The notes: generated from the sequence alone by a model not told the origin. Numbered from the stretch's first letter, positions 7,320 through 16,634 are shown. The stretch: DNA of 64,000 nucleotides from Spirochaetae bacterium HGW-Spirochaetae-2 (GCA_002839355.1 PGXW01000005.1:1-64000); one strand, 5' to 3'. Program-made: numbers and translations.

Positions 7320-8630
7320 ATGAAACGATTTGTACTCGTTCTCTTGTGCGTCTTAGTGGTCTTTGCCCCATCATTATTTGCACAAGGCCAAAAAGCGGCT
7401 TCCGAACCAGACGGAAGGACCGTCATTACATTCAGATCCTGGAGTCCTGTGGTGGCAACTACCGAGAAGATGATTGCTGCTTTTGAAGCGAAACACCCCA
7501 ACATCAAGATTGATGCAACTATTTTCAACTATCCTGAATATATAGTTGATCTGCAGACAAGAGCCCAGTCCAATACCATGCCTGACATCATCGGTCTAGA
7601 ACCTGGTGCTATGACCCAGCAATACCGGAAATATCTAATGCCGGTTCAGGATGTAGTGATTAAATATTGGGGCGAAAACTGGAAGGACAAGTTCCATCCG
7701 ATTGGATTGGACCAAGCCCGGTTGGGAAATCCAAAAGGTGACGAGAACTTCTATGGATTACCTGTTTTGGTCCAGACGATCAATATGTGGTATACCATTC
7801 CTGTATTGGAGGAGGCCGGACTCGAACCTCCCAAGACGTACGATGATCTGTTGAAGATGCGCGATTATTTTAAGAACAAGGGAATTGCACCGATGATGGT
7901 TGGTGCGATCGATGGTTGGTTGCGTCGTGATATCTATATGCAGATTATTCATAACATTGCTCCGGGATCGATCTATCAAGCCGAAGAAGGTAAAGCCAAG
8001 TTTACCGACGCTCCATTCGTAGAAGCCATGCGGGTGTGGAAGCGATTGTTTGACGACAGGATTATCCAGGATGGAGCTCTTGGACTCAGCGCATACCCAG
8101 GGTCGCAGGAGTTGATTGAGGCTGGTAGAGCTGCGACATTCCCCATGGGTGCATGGTGGATGCAAATGGCAGGCAATCCGAATCCACCACCGCTTTCCCA
8201 AGGGTTGGTGGGCTACGCGCCAATGATTTTCCCCGATGTATCGGGTAACGGGCAATCGAAGGATCTCCTCGGGGGTATCGATGTCATGTTGGGAGTAACG
8301 AAGGCTGCCGTAGGTAAGGAGGAGGCAATCCAGGTCTTTGTGGATTTCATTGCTGGAGATGCTGCCCAAGCGCTAATCAATACGTTCAACGATATTCCTG
8401 CGATCAAAGGCATGGCTCCCGAAGACAAGTACTTCGAGTCAGACAATCAACGGGAAGTATGGCGAATCCTTTCCGAAGAATGGATGCCGAACGTGAAATA
8501 TCCAAGACAGCTCAGAAGTCCTGAAATCATCCAAGCACTCGAAGATGCCTTGGCTGCGGTTGCAAGTGGCCAACTGACACCTGAAGCTGCGATGCAAAAG
8601 GTTCAAGCAGTCTGGAAACCACTATCATAG
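7320..8630 (+). CDS. sugar ABC transporter substrate-binding protein (family 1)
   Basis: Extracellular solute-binding protein (436 residues) for a carbohydrate. Signal peptide residues 1-22 end in SLFA-QG, a signal peptidase I-type site. The mature protein starts with VITFRSWSPV and has family 1 features such as IIGLEPGAMTQQY and NMWYTIPVLEEAGLEPP (the usual YNK-like strand). A perfect AAGGAGG precedes the ATG. Two MalF/MalG-type permeases follow but no dedicated ATPase, so a shared MsiK/UgpC-type ATPase elsewhere is expected. Sugar identity is unknown; the kinase and aldolase downstream imply a sugar, sugar alcohol or sugar acid that is phosphorylated inside the cell. Confidence 0.92.
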   Translation: MKRFVLVLLCVLVVFAPSLFAQGQKAASEPDGRTVITFRSWSPVVATTEKMIAAFEAKHPNIKIDATIFNYPEYIVDLQTRAQSNTMPDIIGLEPGAMTQQYRKYLMPVQDVVIKYWGENWKDKFHPIGLDQARLGNPKGDENFYGLPVLVQTINMWYTIPVLEEAGLEPPKTYDDLLKMRDYFKNKGIAPMMVGAIDGWLRRDIYMQIIHNIAPGSIYQAEEGKAKFTDAPFVEAMRVWKRLFDDRIIQDGALGLSAYPGSQELIEAGRAATFPMGAWWMQMAGNPNPPPLSQGLVGYAPMIFPDVSGNGQSKDLLGGIDVMLGVTKAAVGKEEAIQVFVDFIAGDAAQALINTFNDIPAIKGMAPEDKYFESDNQREVWRILSEEWMPNVKYPRQLRSPEIIQALEDALAAVASGQLTPEAAMQKVQAVWKPLS

Positions 8631-8663
8631 TCTTGCTTTGGCACGCGTTTGCGTTCGAAGTGG

Positions 8664-8690
8664 GGGTGGGGAAAATCTTTTCCCCATCCC
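8664..8690 (+). promoter_or_regulatory. intercistronic stem-loop after the sugar-binding protein gene
   Basis: GGGTGGGGAAAA and TTTTCCCCATCCC face each other across a two-base loop, with a single bulge. No poly-T run follows. It sits between the binding-protein and permease cistrons, where such hairpins commonly stabilise the upstream message or partly terminate transcription. Confidence 0.6.
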
Positions 8691-8772
8691 AAGAATGTGA
8701 CTCGGCAGGCACCATCTGGCAACCTGTATCCTAATCCCTGCATGTGAAACATACAGTCGACAAGGTGGGAAG

Positions 8773-9669
8773 ATGAATAGTCAAAGAACCAATAGAGCTG
8801 TACAACAAGTCGGATTACTTTTTATTGCACCGGCGATGATTCTGTTTGTAGTGTATGTTTTATACCCGATCGGATATATCGTTCTGAACAGCCTGTATGA
8901 ATGGGATGGCATCAATGAAAGGGTCTTTGTCGGAATCCAGAATTACCGGCATATGTTTTTCGAAGATGAAATATTTCTCATCTCATTGCGAAACGTGACT
9001 TATTGGATTTTCCTGACAATATTTCCCCAAATGTTCCTTGGTTTCATATTTGCCTATATCTTGAACCATGATATCGGGGGAAGGAATATTGCACGGGCAA
9101 TCATCTACATGCCAGCAATTATATCTCCTGTTGTAATTGGTATCGTATGGCAACGTATTTTAAATCCATTTGGTGGGCTTCTCGCTGATCTAGGATACAA
9201 GACTGGTCTGACTTTTCTGGCTCAGCCCTATATCTCGGATCATAAAATGGCAATTTTCGCTGTTATCGCGGTAAATGTCTGGCAATGGACCGGTTGGTCA
9301 ATGTTGCTGTATCTGGCAGGTTTACAGTCTATCAATGAAGAAATCTTCGAATCGACACGGATCGAGGGTGTCGGGAAGTGGCAGGAAATCCGATTCATCG
9401 TATGGCCTATGCTCAAGGGGACACACCTGACACTAATCCTATTGGGAGTCATTGGAGCTTTGCAAACTTTCGACTTGGTCTATTCGTTGACGAACGGTGG
9501 GCCGAACAATGCAAGTCAAATGCTTTCCACCTATATATTCCTACGGAGTTTCCGTTTGCAAGGAATGGGTTACGGGTCCGCAATGTCCGTGTTCACGTTG
9601 GTGTTGGCTCTTGTGTTGAGCCTTTTCCAGATTAAAGTGTTAGGCGCGAAATTTCAGGTTGCCGAGTAG
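8773..9669 (+). CDS. sugar ABC transporter permease, MalF type
   Basis: Inner-membrane permease (298 residues) with six predicted helices. The cytoplasmic EAA loop near residues 193-212 reads EEIFESTRIEGVGKWQEIRF, matching the EAA---G coupling motif that docks the ATPase. The N-terminus (LLFIAPAMILFVVYVLYPI) is typical of MalF/UgpA proteins. It pairs with the MalG-type permease 14 bases downstream. Confidence 0.92.
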   Translation: MNSQRTNRAVQQVGLLFIAPAMILFVVYVLYPIGYIVLNSLYEWDGINERVFVGIQNYRHMFFEDEIFLISLRNVTYWIFLTIFPQMFLGFIFAYILNHDIGGRNIARAIIYMPAIISPVVIGIVWQRILNPFGGLLADLGYKTGLTFLAQPYISDHKMAIFAVIAVNVWQWTGWSMLLYLAGLQSINEEIFESTRIEGVGKWQEIRFIVWPMLKGTHLTLILLGVIGALQTFDLVYSLTNGGPNNASQMLSTYIFLRSFRLQGMGYGSAMSVFTLVLALVLSLFQIKVLGAKFQVAE

Positions 9670-9683
9670 GGAAGGGGTCATAC

Positions 9684-10523
9684 ATGCGATTCAATCAAAA
9701 CCAATATCATATCAAGGTGCTGTATATCTGTGCGATTGTCGTTGCGACACTGCTTTGGCTGGTTCCGATAGCCATGATGCTCAGCGTCTCTCTCATGCCT
9801 CCTGATGTACGTTCTCCTTCGTTCGGTGGAATATTCCTGCCCCGATACTCAATGTACAACTACAATTTGATTTTCAACGAAGTGCCGATGTTCCGCTATT
9901 TCCTCAACAGTGTGGCAATAACTGTTCCTTCGGTACTGATGGTCACATTTTTTTCTTCACTTGCCGCATATGCATTCTCTCGGTTGCGTTTCTTTGGAAG
10001 AGATACGTGGTTCCTGTTCCTGTTGTTGACGCTTATGCTGCCAATTCCGACTTTGGTGATTCCATTGTTCCAGATCAGCAAGACATTGCACATGTACAAC
10101 ACGCATTGGGGCTTGATCCTTCCCTATACGGCTTTAGGTATTCCGTTCGCGGTAATCATATTTAAAAGCTATTTCTCCAGTTTTCCCACAGACCTTGAGA
10201 ATGCCGCGAAGATAGATGGGTGTGGTCCTTGGAAAATCTATCGGAAAATCATGTTGCCATTGAGTACACCTTCCATGTCTGTTGTGATCATCTGGCAATC
10301 CATGAAATCCTGGAACGAATTCTTATTGGCGTTGGTTACGATTGATAAGAACAGTGTGAAACCATTGCCTTTGGTTCCGTTGATCTATAGCGGGCAATAC
10401 ATGTCTCGGCCAGGTGCCATGTTTGCTGTGCTTACAGTCATGACTATCCCTGTATTGGCTCTATATATCTTCATGCAAAGGTACTTTATGAGTGGAATGA
10501 CTAGTGGTGCCTTAAAGGGGTGA
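9684..10523 (+). CDS. sugar ABC transporter permease, MalG type
   Basis: Second permease (279 residues), MalG/UgpE branch. About six helices, with the EAA motif near residues 170-189 (TDLENAAKIDGCGPWKIYRK). It starts at an ATG preceded by GGAAGGGG and ends five bases before the kinase gene. Together with the preceding permease it forms the membrane channel. Confidence 0.92.
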   Translation: MRFNQNQYHIKVLYICAIVVATLLWLVPIAMMLSVSLMPPDVRSPSFGGIFLPRYSMYNYNLIFNEVPMFRYFLNSVAITVPSVLMVTFFSSLAAYAFSRLRFFGRDTWFLFLLLTLMLPIPTLVIPLFQISKTLHMYNTHWGLILPYTALGIPFAVIIFKSYFSSFPTDLENAAKIDGCGPWKIYRKIMLPLSTPSMSVVIIWQSMKSWNEFLLALVTIDKNSVKPLPLVPLIYSGQYMSRPGAMFAVLTVMTIPVLALYIFMQRYFMSGMTSGALKG

Positions 10524-10527
10524 GCAG

Positions 10528-12036
10528 ATGAGTATTATGGGATTGGATATCGGCACCAGTGGGTGCAAGGTACTGGCAGTTTCGGAGGAAGGAAAGATAT
10601 TGGCCCGAGCGGGGGCCGAATATCCTGTCGATTCACCTGACCAAGGGCGATTCGAGTTGGATCCAATTGAGGTATGGCACGAACTCAAATCTTGTATCCG
10701 TCAATGCAATGCACTCTGTAAGGATAATCCTGTGACCGCCTTATCCTTTTCGACACAGGGAGAGGCAGTGATTCCCGTGGATGCCATGATGCATCCTCTT
10801 GACAAGAGTCCGGTAAGTGCGGATATACGTGGTCTTGGTTATGTGGCTTCATTACGGTCGATACTGGATGAGCAACAAATTTTTAACCTAACCGGTCAAA
10901 CATTTGATTCTATCCATTCGATATTCAAGATCAAATGGTGGATGGATCATCACAAGCGGGTCAGGGAAAATTGTTGGAAATATTGTTGTTTCGATACATT
11001 CATATTGTTGTGTTTGGGGCTACCTCCAGTTACCGACAGATCGATGGCTGCAAGGATGCTACTGTATGACGTGAAACGGAAGTCCTGGTCATCTACTTTA
11101 CTTGGATTTGCTGGGATAACTGAGAACCAATTGCCAGAGATCATCGATTCTGGGAGTGTTATTGGTATCCTTTCGTGTGATGTAAGTCTTGACTTGGGTT
11201 TCACCGTTCGTCCTAAAGTTGTCTCGGGTGGTCATGATCAGCCATGTTCTGCATTTGGCAATGGTTTGATACGTAAAGGTGCAAGCTATTCGGTAGGTAC
11301 CACAGAATGTATTTCAATAGTACAAAGCAAGGAACAAGCTCCTCACCTGGTGAGGTATCCGACATATCCACATGTGTGCCCAGGGTCCATGGTAACACTC
11401 GTTGGTAGCCAGACGGGCACTCGATTCTTTTCTTGGTTGGGTAGTGTTTTGTTTGCAGGTTACAATGGGGATATCTCATGCAAATTGGAGGATTTCTACA
11501 ATCTGTTGCGTACGGTTCCTTCAGATCTAGAAACTTCAGTGCAAGTGATCCCTCACCTTTCCGGAGGAAGCAATCATTATGATAATCCCCACGCCAAAGC
11601 CCTCGTGTATGGGTTTACCTACAACTCGACACAACAAGAGTTACTCAAGGCGGTGATGGAAGGAATAACTTTCGAGCAATACTTAGGATTCATCAGATTC
11701 AAAGAATTGCATGGTTGTAGCGAGAATGATTGTGGATTGGTCGCCACTGGAGGTGGTGTCCGGTTTAAAAATTGGATATCGATGAAATCTGACATTTTCG
11801 CCTTACCGATCCAATTGATGTCGGTCCATGAAGCAGGTTGTATTGGATCGGCTATGCTAGCAGGATGGGGAACTGGGGTATTCGAATCCCTGGAACAAGC
11901 CGTCCGACAATGTGTGAAAAAAGAAATTATCGTTCGGCCGAATGATGGTTTGGCTCCTTATTACACTAAAAAGGTGAAACAGTATGATTTATTATACCAG
12001 TCAATCAAAGAATTGGCTCAAGAGGAGATAGTATGA
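10528..12036 (+). CDS. FGGY-family carbohydrate kinase
   Basis: Cytoplasmic sugar kinase (502 residues) of the xylulokinase/glycerol kinase family that would phosphorylate the imported sugar. The N-terminal phosphate-1 motif MGLDIGTSGCKVLAV (residues 4-18) is intact; GHDQP near residue 235 and the adenosine-binding ATGGGVRFKNWISMKSDIF near 407-425 complete the FGGY fold. Its stop overlaps the aldolase start by four bases. Which sugar is used cannot be decided; pentulose, tetritol or branched sugars are all found in this family. Confidence 0.88.
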   Translation: MSIMGLDIGTSGCKVLAVSEEGKILARAGAEYPVDSPDQGRFELDPIEVWHELKSCIRQCNALCKDNPVTALSFSTQGEAVIPVDAMMHPLDKSPVSADIRGLGYVASLRSILDEQQIFNLTGQTFDSIHSIFKIKWWMDHHKRVRENCWKYCCFDTFILLCLGLPPVTDRSMAARMLLYDVKRKSWSSTLLGFAGITENQLPEIIDSGSVIGILSCDVSLDLGFTVRPKVVSGGHDQPCSAFGNGLIRKGASYSVGTTECISIVQSKEQAPHLVRYPTYPHVCPGSMVTLVGSQTGTRFFSWLGSVLFAGYNGDISCKLEDFYNLLRTVPSDLETSVQVIPHLSGGSNHYDNPHAKALVYGFTYNSTQQELLKAVMEGITFEQYLGFIRFKELHGCSENDCGLVATGGGVRFKNWISMKSDIFALPIQLMSVHEAGCIGSAMLAGWGTGVFESLEQAVRQCVKKEIIVRPNDGLAPYYTKKVKQYDLLYQSIKELAQEEIV

Positions 12037-12671
12037 AGCAACAGGTATCGGTAGTTCCGTTCGCAATGAAATCCCATGTGCTGTCCGTAGCGAAACAGTT
12101 GATGGAGTTGGGGATTAATCCGCTCACGCAAGGAAATATCAGTGAAAAGGATCCCTCATCTGGACTTATTGTGATTACACCCCATGATTTTTCTTATGCG
12201 GAGATGCAGGAGGAAGATCTGGTGGTCGTTGATACTGATGGCAATGTGGTGGAAGGGACGCGGGAACCATCGGCTGAGACGGCGGTTCATTGTACAGTGT
12301 ATCGGGAACGTCCCCATATTCTAGGGGTTATCCATTCGGAACCGATCTATGCAAATGCATTCGGGATAATCGGAAAATCGATTGAACCGGTATTCGTGAA
12401 CATGGCGATCGATGTTGGAGGGGCTGTTCCGGTCATGCCTTTCGCCGATAGTGGAAACAAGGATTTCGGCTACAAGATGCTCGGAATCATGGGAGATCGG
12501 AATGCGATTATCTGGGCTAACCATGGAATATTGGCTATGGGGAAGACACTCGATAAGGCTTTTCACTGTACGGTCACGGTAGAGCTCGGTGCAAAAATGT
12601 ATCATCTCGCACTCTGTCATGGCGAACCGTATGTCATTCCTGAAAAAAAGATTGCTTCATTGATTGGGTGA
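12033..12671 (+). CDS. class II aldolase/adducin family protein with an HxE metal site
   Basis: Zinc-dependent aldolase or epimerase of 212 residues, expected to cleave or isomerise the phosphosugar made by the kinase. Visible landmarks are TQGNISEKD (residues 32-40), the catalytic-type Glu82 in PSAETAVH with His86, and ANHG near residue 165, which carries a metal-binding His. Unusually, the HTH pair found in L-fuculose-phosphate aldolase is His101-Ser-Glu103, so one histidine ligand is replaced by glutamate; the DNA reads CAT TCG GAA. This may shift metal or substrate preference. The gene overlaps the kinase by four bases. Confidence 0.85.
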   Translation: MKQQVSVVPFAMKSHVLSVAKQLMELGINPLTQGNISEKDPSSGLIVITPHDFSYAEMQEEDLVVVDTDGNVVEGTREPSAETAVHCTVYRERPHILGVIHSEPIYANAFGIIGKSIEPVFVNMAIDVGGAVPVMPFADSGNKDFGYKMLGIMGDRNAIIWANHGILAMGKTLDKAFHCTVTVELGAKMYHLALCHGEPYVIPEKKIASLIG

Positions 12672-12687
12672 AGCGGAAGAGGTTGTA

Positions 12688-14913
12688 ATGAAACGTGGAC
12701 CGTTGGGAATTGAAAACTTCGGTATACAAATGGAATCTGAAGCTACCGATGTACGAGGACTTTCAGACATAGAGCATCTGCAGATACTGTATGCATCGCA
12801 TCTTATACACCAATGTGAGCAAGTCCTAACCGAGTTGCAGAAGAAAGGGTTGTTGTGGGGTGCACTGCATACCAGTTTTGGCATGGAGACTTCAGCATCT
12901 GCGGCACTGCAGGCTTTGGGGAAAAATTCCAGGATTAACTCCACCCATAGGGGGCACCATCATGTGTTGGCCAAAGGGTTGTTCTCCCTTATGGATGAAA
13001 ACTGGAATCCATTGGAACCTGGTTCCGCCAAGGAGTTTGTGCCGGTTGTTGAGTTCTTGAACCAAACAATTGCAGAAATCTTGGGATTGAAGATAGGGTG
13101 TTGCAGTGGTCGTGGGGGCTCGATGCATTTATATGATCCTTCCGTTGGTGTCCATGGAACCAACGGGATCGTGGGAGGTGCAATCCCCTCGGCGGTTGGA
13201 TTGGCTTTTGGAGCGAAACACCAGAAACGTGGGGAAATCATCATGAGTTTCTTTGGTGATGGGGCGTCCAACCAGGGGACTTTCCACGAATCGTGCAATC
13301 TTGCTGCAATCTATAAGCTTCCGATAATATTCTTTTTGGAAAACAATCAGTATGCTGTCGGAACCAAATCTCGTGATGTTTGTTCAGGATATTGTTTGGC
13401 CGCACGTGGGATCTCCTATGGCTTGCACGCGTACCAGGTGTACGCCGATGATCCGATAGCCATCCATATGGTTGTCAGGGAGGCTAGGCAGCACCTGCTT
13501 TCCGGTGGACCACCGGTTTTAATCGAAGCGGTTGGGTATCGTCCGGTCCATCACGACTCACCGTTACCCGGTAGCGCATATGGATATAGGACAAAAGAGG
13601 AAGAAGCGTATTGGGCGGTTAAAAGCGGGTATGAAATATACCCGAAATTACTGATGGATTTCGGGATTGTCAGGCAATCCCAATTGGATGGGATTGATGC
13701 CCATATTGCTTCTTTACTCGATCAAGCGATAACTCCTTTGGTTGGTAAAGAAAAGGATTCCATCGATGTGAAACTTTGGCCAGTGCAGGATGTGGAGACC
13801 CGTTCAGCCTTCTTCTTTGATAATCCAAACGTCGATCCTTTCGATCGTACGGTAAATAATGGTATGAGAAGTAGTGGGAAACAACTTGAGACATGCAATT
13901 ATGTGTCGGATTTGGTTTGGAAATCGCAAGCGATGCGTGAAACATCGTATGTACAAGCTATTGCAAATGTGATCGGTCGATGGTTGGCGAAGGATTCCGA
14001 AGTCTATGTATGGGGTGAGGATGTCGCCAATTTCGGCCAAGGTCCATATGGAGCAACAAAGAACTTGATGCATGCTTTTCCAAACAGAGTGATCAATACT
14101 CCAATTTCGGAATCTGGTTTTGTCGGTATGGCATTGGGTGCCTGCATGATGGGACTCAAGCCTATTGTTGAAATCATGTTTCCCGATTTCTTGCTTGTAG
14201 CAGCGGACCAGTTGTTCAATCAGATAGGCAAAGCACGCTACATGTACGGCGGGGCTGTCGATTTGCCGATGGTTGTGCGAACAAGGATTGCAACAGGAAC
14301 TGGTATGGGTCCACAACATAGCATGGATCCCACTGCATTGTTTTCATTGTTTCCCGGATGGCGCATTATTGCTCCATCAAATCCTGCCGATTATATCGGA
14401 TTGTTCAACACTGCCATGCGAAGCAATGATCCGGTTTTGGTTTTAGAACACCAGCAATTGTATAGAGAGAAGGGTACCGTTCCTGAAAATATGTTGGATT
14501 ATTGTATTCCCTTTGGTTCTGCAAAAGTAGTGTTGGAGGGTAGTGATGTGACATGTGTGGCATATGGTGGAATGGTACAAAAATTGCAAGCTGCCGCGTG
14601 CATTCTGAGTGAAAGTGTCGCTTTGGAAATTATCGACCTCCGTTCCCTGGATGCTCCGAGTATAGATTATGAAACGATTTGTGCCTCTGTCGGCAAGACA
14701 GGTTGGTTGTTGTTTTTTGAGGAGGCTCCCATGAGCCAAAGCATCGGTAAGCAGATTATCTATCATCTGCAGAATGGTACCGATTTGAAATTGAAGGGAA
14801 AGTCCCGGGTGGTGAGTTCCGTGGACGTCCCCATGCCGGTTTCCAGACCTTTGGAGTTCGATTGCATAACGAATGTCGACGATATTGTTCGATATTTCAT
14901 GAATTGGAGATGA
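12688..14913 (+). CDS. fused E1 alpha-beta thiamine diphosphate-dependent dehydrogenase
   Basis: A single 741-residue chain joining the alpha and beta halves of a pyruvate/acetoin/branched-chain-type E1 component. The alpha part has GRGGSMHL and the thiamine diphosphate motif starting GDGASNQGTFHE at residues 190-201 and closing with ENN at 218-220. The beta part begins near residue 417 (TSYVQAIANVIGRWL) and has VWGEDVANFGQGPYG and PISESGFVGMALGACMMG. It should decarboxylate a 2-oxo acid and hand the acyl group to a lipoyl domain, which the next gene supplies. I chose the ATG with AGAGG upstream; an in-frame TTG 24 bases earlier overlaps the aldolase gene. No E2 acyltransferase or E3 gene is adjacent. 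The substrate may come from the aldolase step. Confidence 0.86.
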   Translation: MKRGPLGIENFGIQMESEATDVRGLSDIEHLQILYASHLIHQCEQVLTELQKKGLLWGALHTSFGMETSASAALQALGKNSRINSTHRGHHHVLAKGLFSLMDENWNPLEPGSAKEFVPVVEFLNQTIAEILGLKIGCCSGRGGSMHLYDPSVGVHGTNGIVGGAIPSAVGLAFGAKHQKRGEIIMSFFGDGASNQGTFHESCNLAAIYKLPIIFFLENNQYAVGTKSRDVCSGYCLAARGISYGLHAYQVYADDPIAIHMVVREARQHLLSGGPPVLIEAVGYRPVHHDSPLPGSAYGYRTKEEEAYWAVKSGYEIYPKLLMDFGIVRQSQLDGIDAHIASLLDQAITPLVGKEKDSIDVKLWPVQDVETRSAFFFDNPNVDPFDRTVNNGMRSSGKQLETCNYVSDLVWKSQAMRETSYVQAIANVIGRWLAKDSEVYVWGEDVANFGQGPYGATKNLMHAFPNRVINTPISESGFVGMALGACMMGLKPIVEIMFPDFLLVAADQLFNQIGKARYMYGGAVDLPMVVRTRIATGTGMGPQHSMDPTALFSLFPGWRIIAPSNPADYIGLFNTAMRSNDPVLVLEHQQLYREKGTVPENMLDYCIPFGSAKVVLEGSDVTCVAYGGMVQKLQAAACILSESVALEIIDLRSLDAPSIDYETICASVGKTGWLLFFEEAPMSQSIGKQIIYHLQNGTDLKLKGKSRVVSSVDVPMPVSRPLEFDCITNVDDIVRYFMNWR

Positions 14914-14914
14914 T

Positions 14915-15157
14915 ATGCGTATTCCTATGCCCCAAATCGGTGATTCACAGGACCCATATGAAGTGCTCGAGTGGTGTGCCCATACGGGTGATCTCGTGGA
15001 GGAAGGTATGGTACTTTGTACTGTCGAAGTCGGAAAGGCAACGGTGGATGTCGGTGCTCCTACTTCGGGGAGGTTGCAAACCATTTTCGTGAAAGAAGGG
15101 CAGGAGGTGATGCCGGGAACAGTTCTTTGCGAACTGTCTGCAAATCTGGCTTTCTAG
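14915..15157 (+). CDS. stand-alone lipoyl-domain protein
   Basis: An 80-residue protein that is only a lipoyl/biotinyl domain. The hairpin motif VEVGKATVDV puts the modified lysine at residue 41; the surrounding E-x-x-K-A pattern matches lipoyl rather than biotin domains, which read MKM. The N-terminus (MRIPMPQIGDSQDP) looks like the start of an E2 protein, but there is no subunit-binding or acyltransferase domain. It starts one base after the E1 gene stop. It probably serves as the mobile acceptor for the E1 enzyme, using acyltransferase and lipoamide dehydrogenase from elsewhere, or a different acceptor reaction. Its 3' end overlaps the convergent ROK gene by four bases. Confidence 0.88.
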   Translation: MRIPMPQIGDSQDPYEVLEWCAHTGDLVEEGMVLCTVEVGKATVDVGAPTSGRLQTIFVKEGQEVMPGTVLCELSANLAF

Positions 15158-16374
15158 GTCAATACTTCCATGAGTATTCTGTGCATGACAGTATGTATGA
15201 CACTTATAGCCGCACCATATGACGGATTGGTTGTTTCTTCATCGTAAAATACAATGTCTTTCGGACCGCCGAGCCAAGAGCCTTCTTGCACGTTATGCTT
15301 GAAGGTTTGTTGGAGTTGGGCGTGCCATTGCTCTACAACCCAACCACCGATGTACAACGTGTGTAGATCGAAGATGTTCTCGATGGTAATGGTAGTATTC
15401 ATCAGGAGCTCGAATACAAGCTGGCGTACTTCTTCCGACTGCTCTTCGGAAAGCCGTTTGTGCATTTCCCCAAGATCATCAAGGTCGATGTCGTAGGTTG
15501 TACTAATATGGTGCAGGATTGCTTTCGAAGATAAGAAGGATTCCAAGCATTGTTGCTTTCCGCAGTAACAGGGGAGTCCTGAAATCTTGGTGTAGCCAAG
15601 GATGGGAATGTGTCCGATCTCTCCGGCAAGGCCACGTTCTCCCTTTATATACACACCGTTGTTCATCACAGCCATACCTACACCGTCAGATATGTGAAGG
15701 AACGCGAAGTTCTTGGGGTGGGAATTGTCGGTTCTGATAATCGAATTCGCACGCGCAGTGATGTCGTGTTCGATGAAGACTTGCTTGATAAACGGTAAGG
15801 ATTGTTGGAAAAAATGAAAGTCGACAGATCTGACGGAATGTACTTTGGGCGAGGTGATCCATATCAGGTTGTCCCGATCCAGCGCGCCGGTAAGGGCGAA
15901 TACCAATGTGGTAATCGATTCCTCGGATTTATCCGCGTCTTCAAGCACTTGATAGAAAATATTCCGTACCAATCGATACAGGTTAATATTTGTCAGTTCT
16001 TCTTGGAGGATGTAGGCTTTCTTAAAGAGTATCCTTTTCCCCAAGTCGATGATAGTGCTGTTGATGGATGTGGGCGTGATTTCCAGACCCAGTATCAAGT
16101 GATCGGTGTCGGTAAATTTGTAAATGGTCGTTTTTGGACCCGGCCGGTACAGTTGCCGGTCGGGATCGTTGTCTTCCATAATTATACCGAACCTACTGAG
16201 ATCGTTGATGATATCAGAGCATGAGGCCCAGGAAATCCTGGTGGTATCGTGTATGGTCCGTTTAGTCGTAAGATCATTCCTTATTGCGTTAAGTATGGTA
16301 AGATAGGTGTCGAAGCGCATCTTTTTTCTGGTAACGAGCAATGGCGTATCCTTTTTTTGTTCTGTATCTTTCAA
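15154..16374 (-). CDS. ROK-family (NagC/XylR-like) transcriptional repressor
   Basis: DNA-binding sugar-sensing regulator of 406 residues. The N-terminal 90 residues hold a winged helix (TKRTIHDTTRISWASCSDII...LSRFGII). The rest is a sugar-kinase-like ROK fold with GERGLAGEIGHIPI and the zinc motif CYCGKQQCLES. The start is TTG with GGAAG upstream; an ATG 54 bases inside the gene is a weaker alternative. It is convergent with the sugar operon and shares the ATATCA-N5-TGATAT palindrome with the operon promoter, so it most likely represses both the operon and itself until the sugar or its phosphate binds. Confidence 0.88.
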   Translation of the reverse strand: MKDTEQKKDTPLLVTRKKMRFDTYLTILNAIRNDLTTKRTIHDTTRISWASCSDIINDLSRFGIIMEDNDPDRQLYRPGPKTTIYKFTDTDHLILGLEITPTSINSTIIDLGKRILFKKAYILQEELTNINLYRLVRNIFYQVLEDADKSEESITTLVFALTGALDRDNLIWITSPKVHSVRSVDFHFFQQSLPFIKQVFIEHDITARANSIIRTDNSHPKNFAFLHISDGVGMAVMNNGVYIKGERGLAGEIGHIPILGYTKISGLPCYCGKQQCLESFLSSKAILHHISTTYDIDLDDLGEMHKRLSEEQSEEVRQLVFELLMNTTITIENIFDLHTLYIGGWVVEQWHAQLQQTFKHNVQEGSWLGGPKDIVFYDEETTNPSYGAAISVIHTVMHRILMEVLT

Positions 16375-16400
16375 GGTGTTCTTCCGGTCTTTTAGGATGG

Positions 16401-16454
16401 TATATCATACATTGATATATCGAACATGATATGGCAACTGGCTATACAAGTCAA
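16401..16454 (-). promoter_or_regulatory. promoter and two operator palindromes of the ROK gene
   Basis: On the minus strand TTGACT (16449-16454) and TATCAT (16426-16431) are 17 bases apart, a good sigma70 promoter. TATATCA-TACAT-TGATATA (16401-16419) covers the predicted transcription start, and a variant ATATC-N6-GATAT (16417-16432) covers the -10 box. The first has the same core and spacing as the site at 7285-7305, which indicates autorepression. Confidence 0.68.
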
Positions 16455-16634
16455 TCTTTCCGCTCAATATGGATTGAGGTCACAAAGAGTTTGAAGATTT
16501 TTCAAATCCAATGGAGAAGATCAAATCGTATGAAGTTATTTTTCAAGCAGTGCAGTAGGAAAAGCCTTTCCCCACGCACTTGGTGGCGGGTGGTCGCTTG
16601 AAAAGTGAGTAAGGAAGACGACGATGAATAATTT

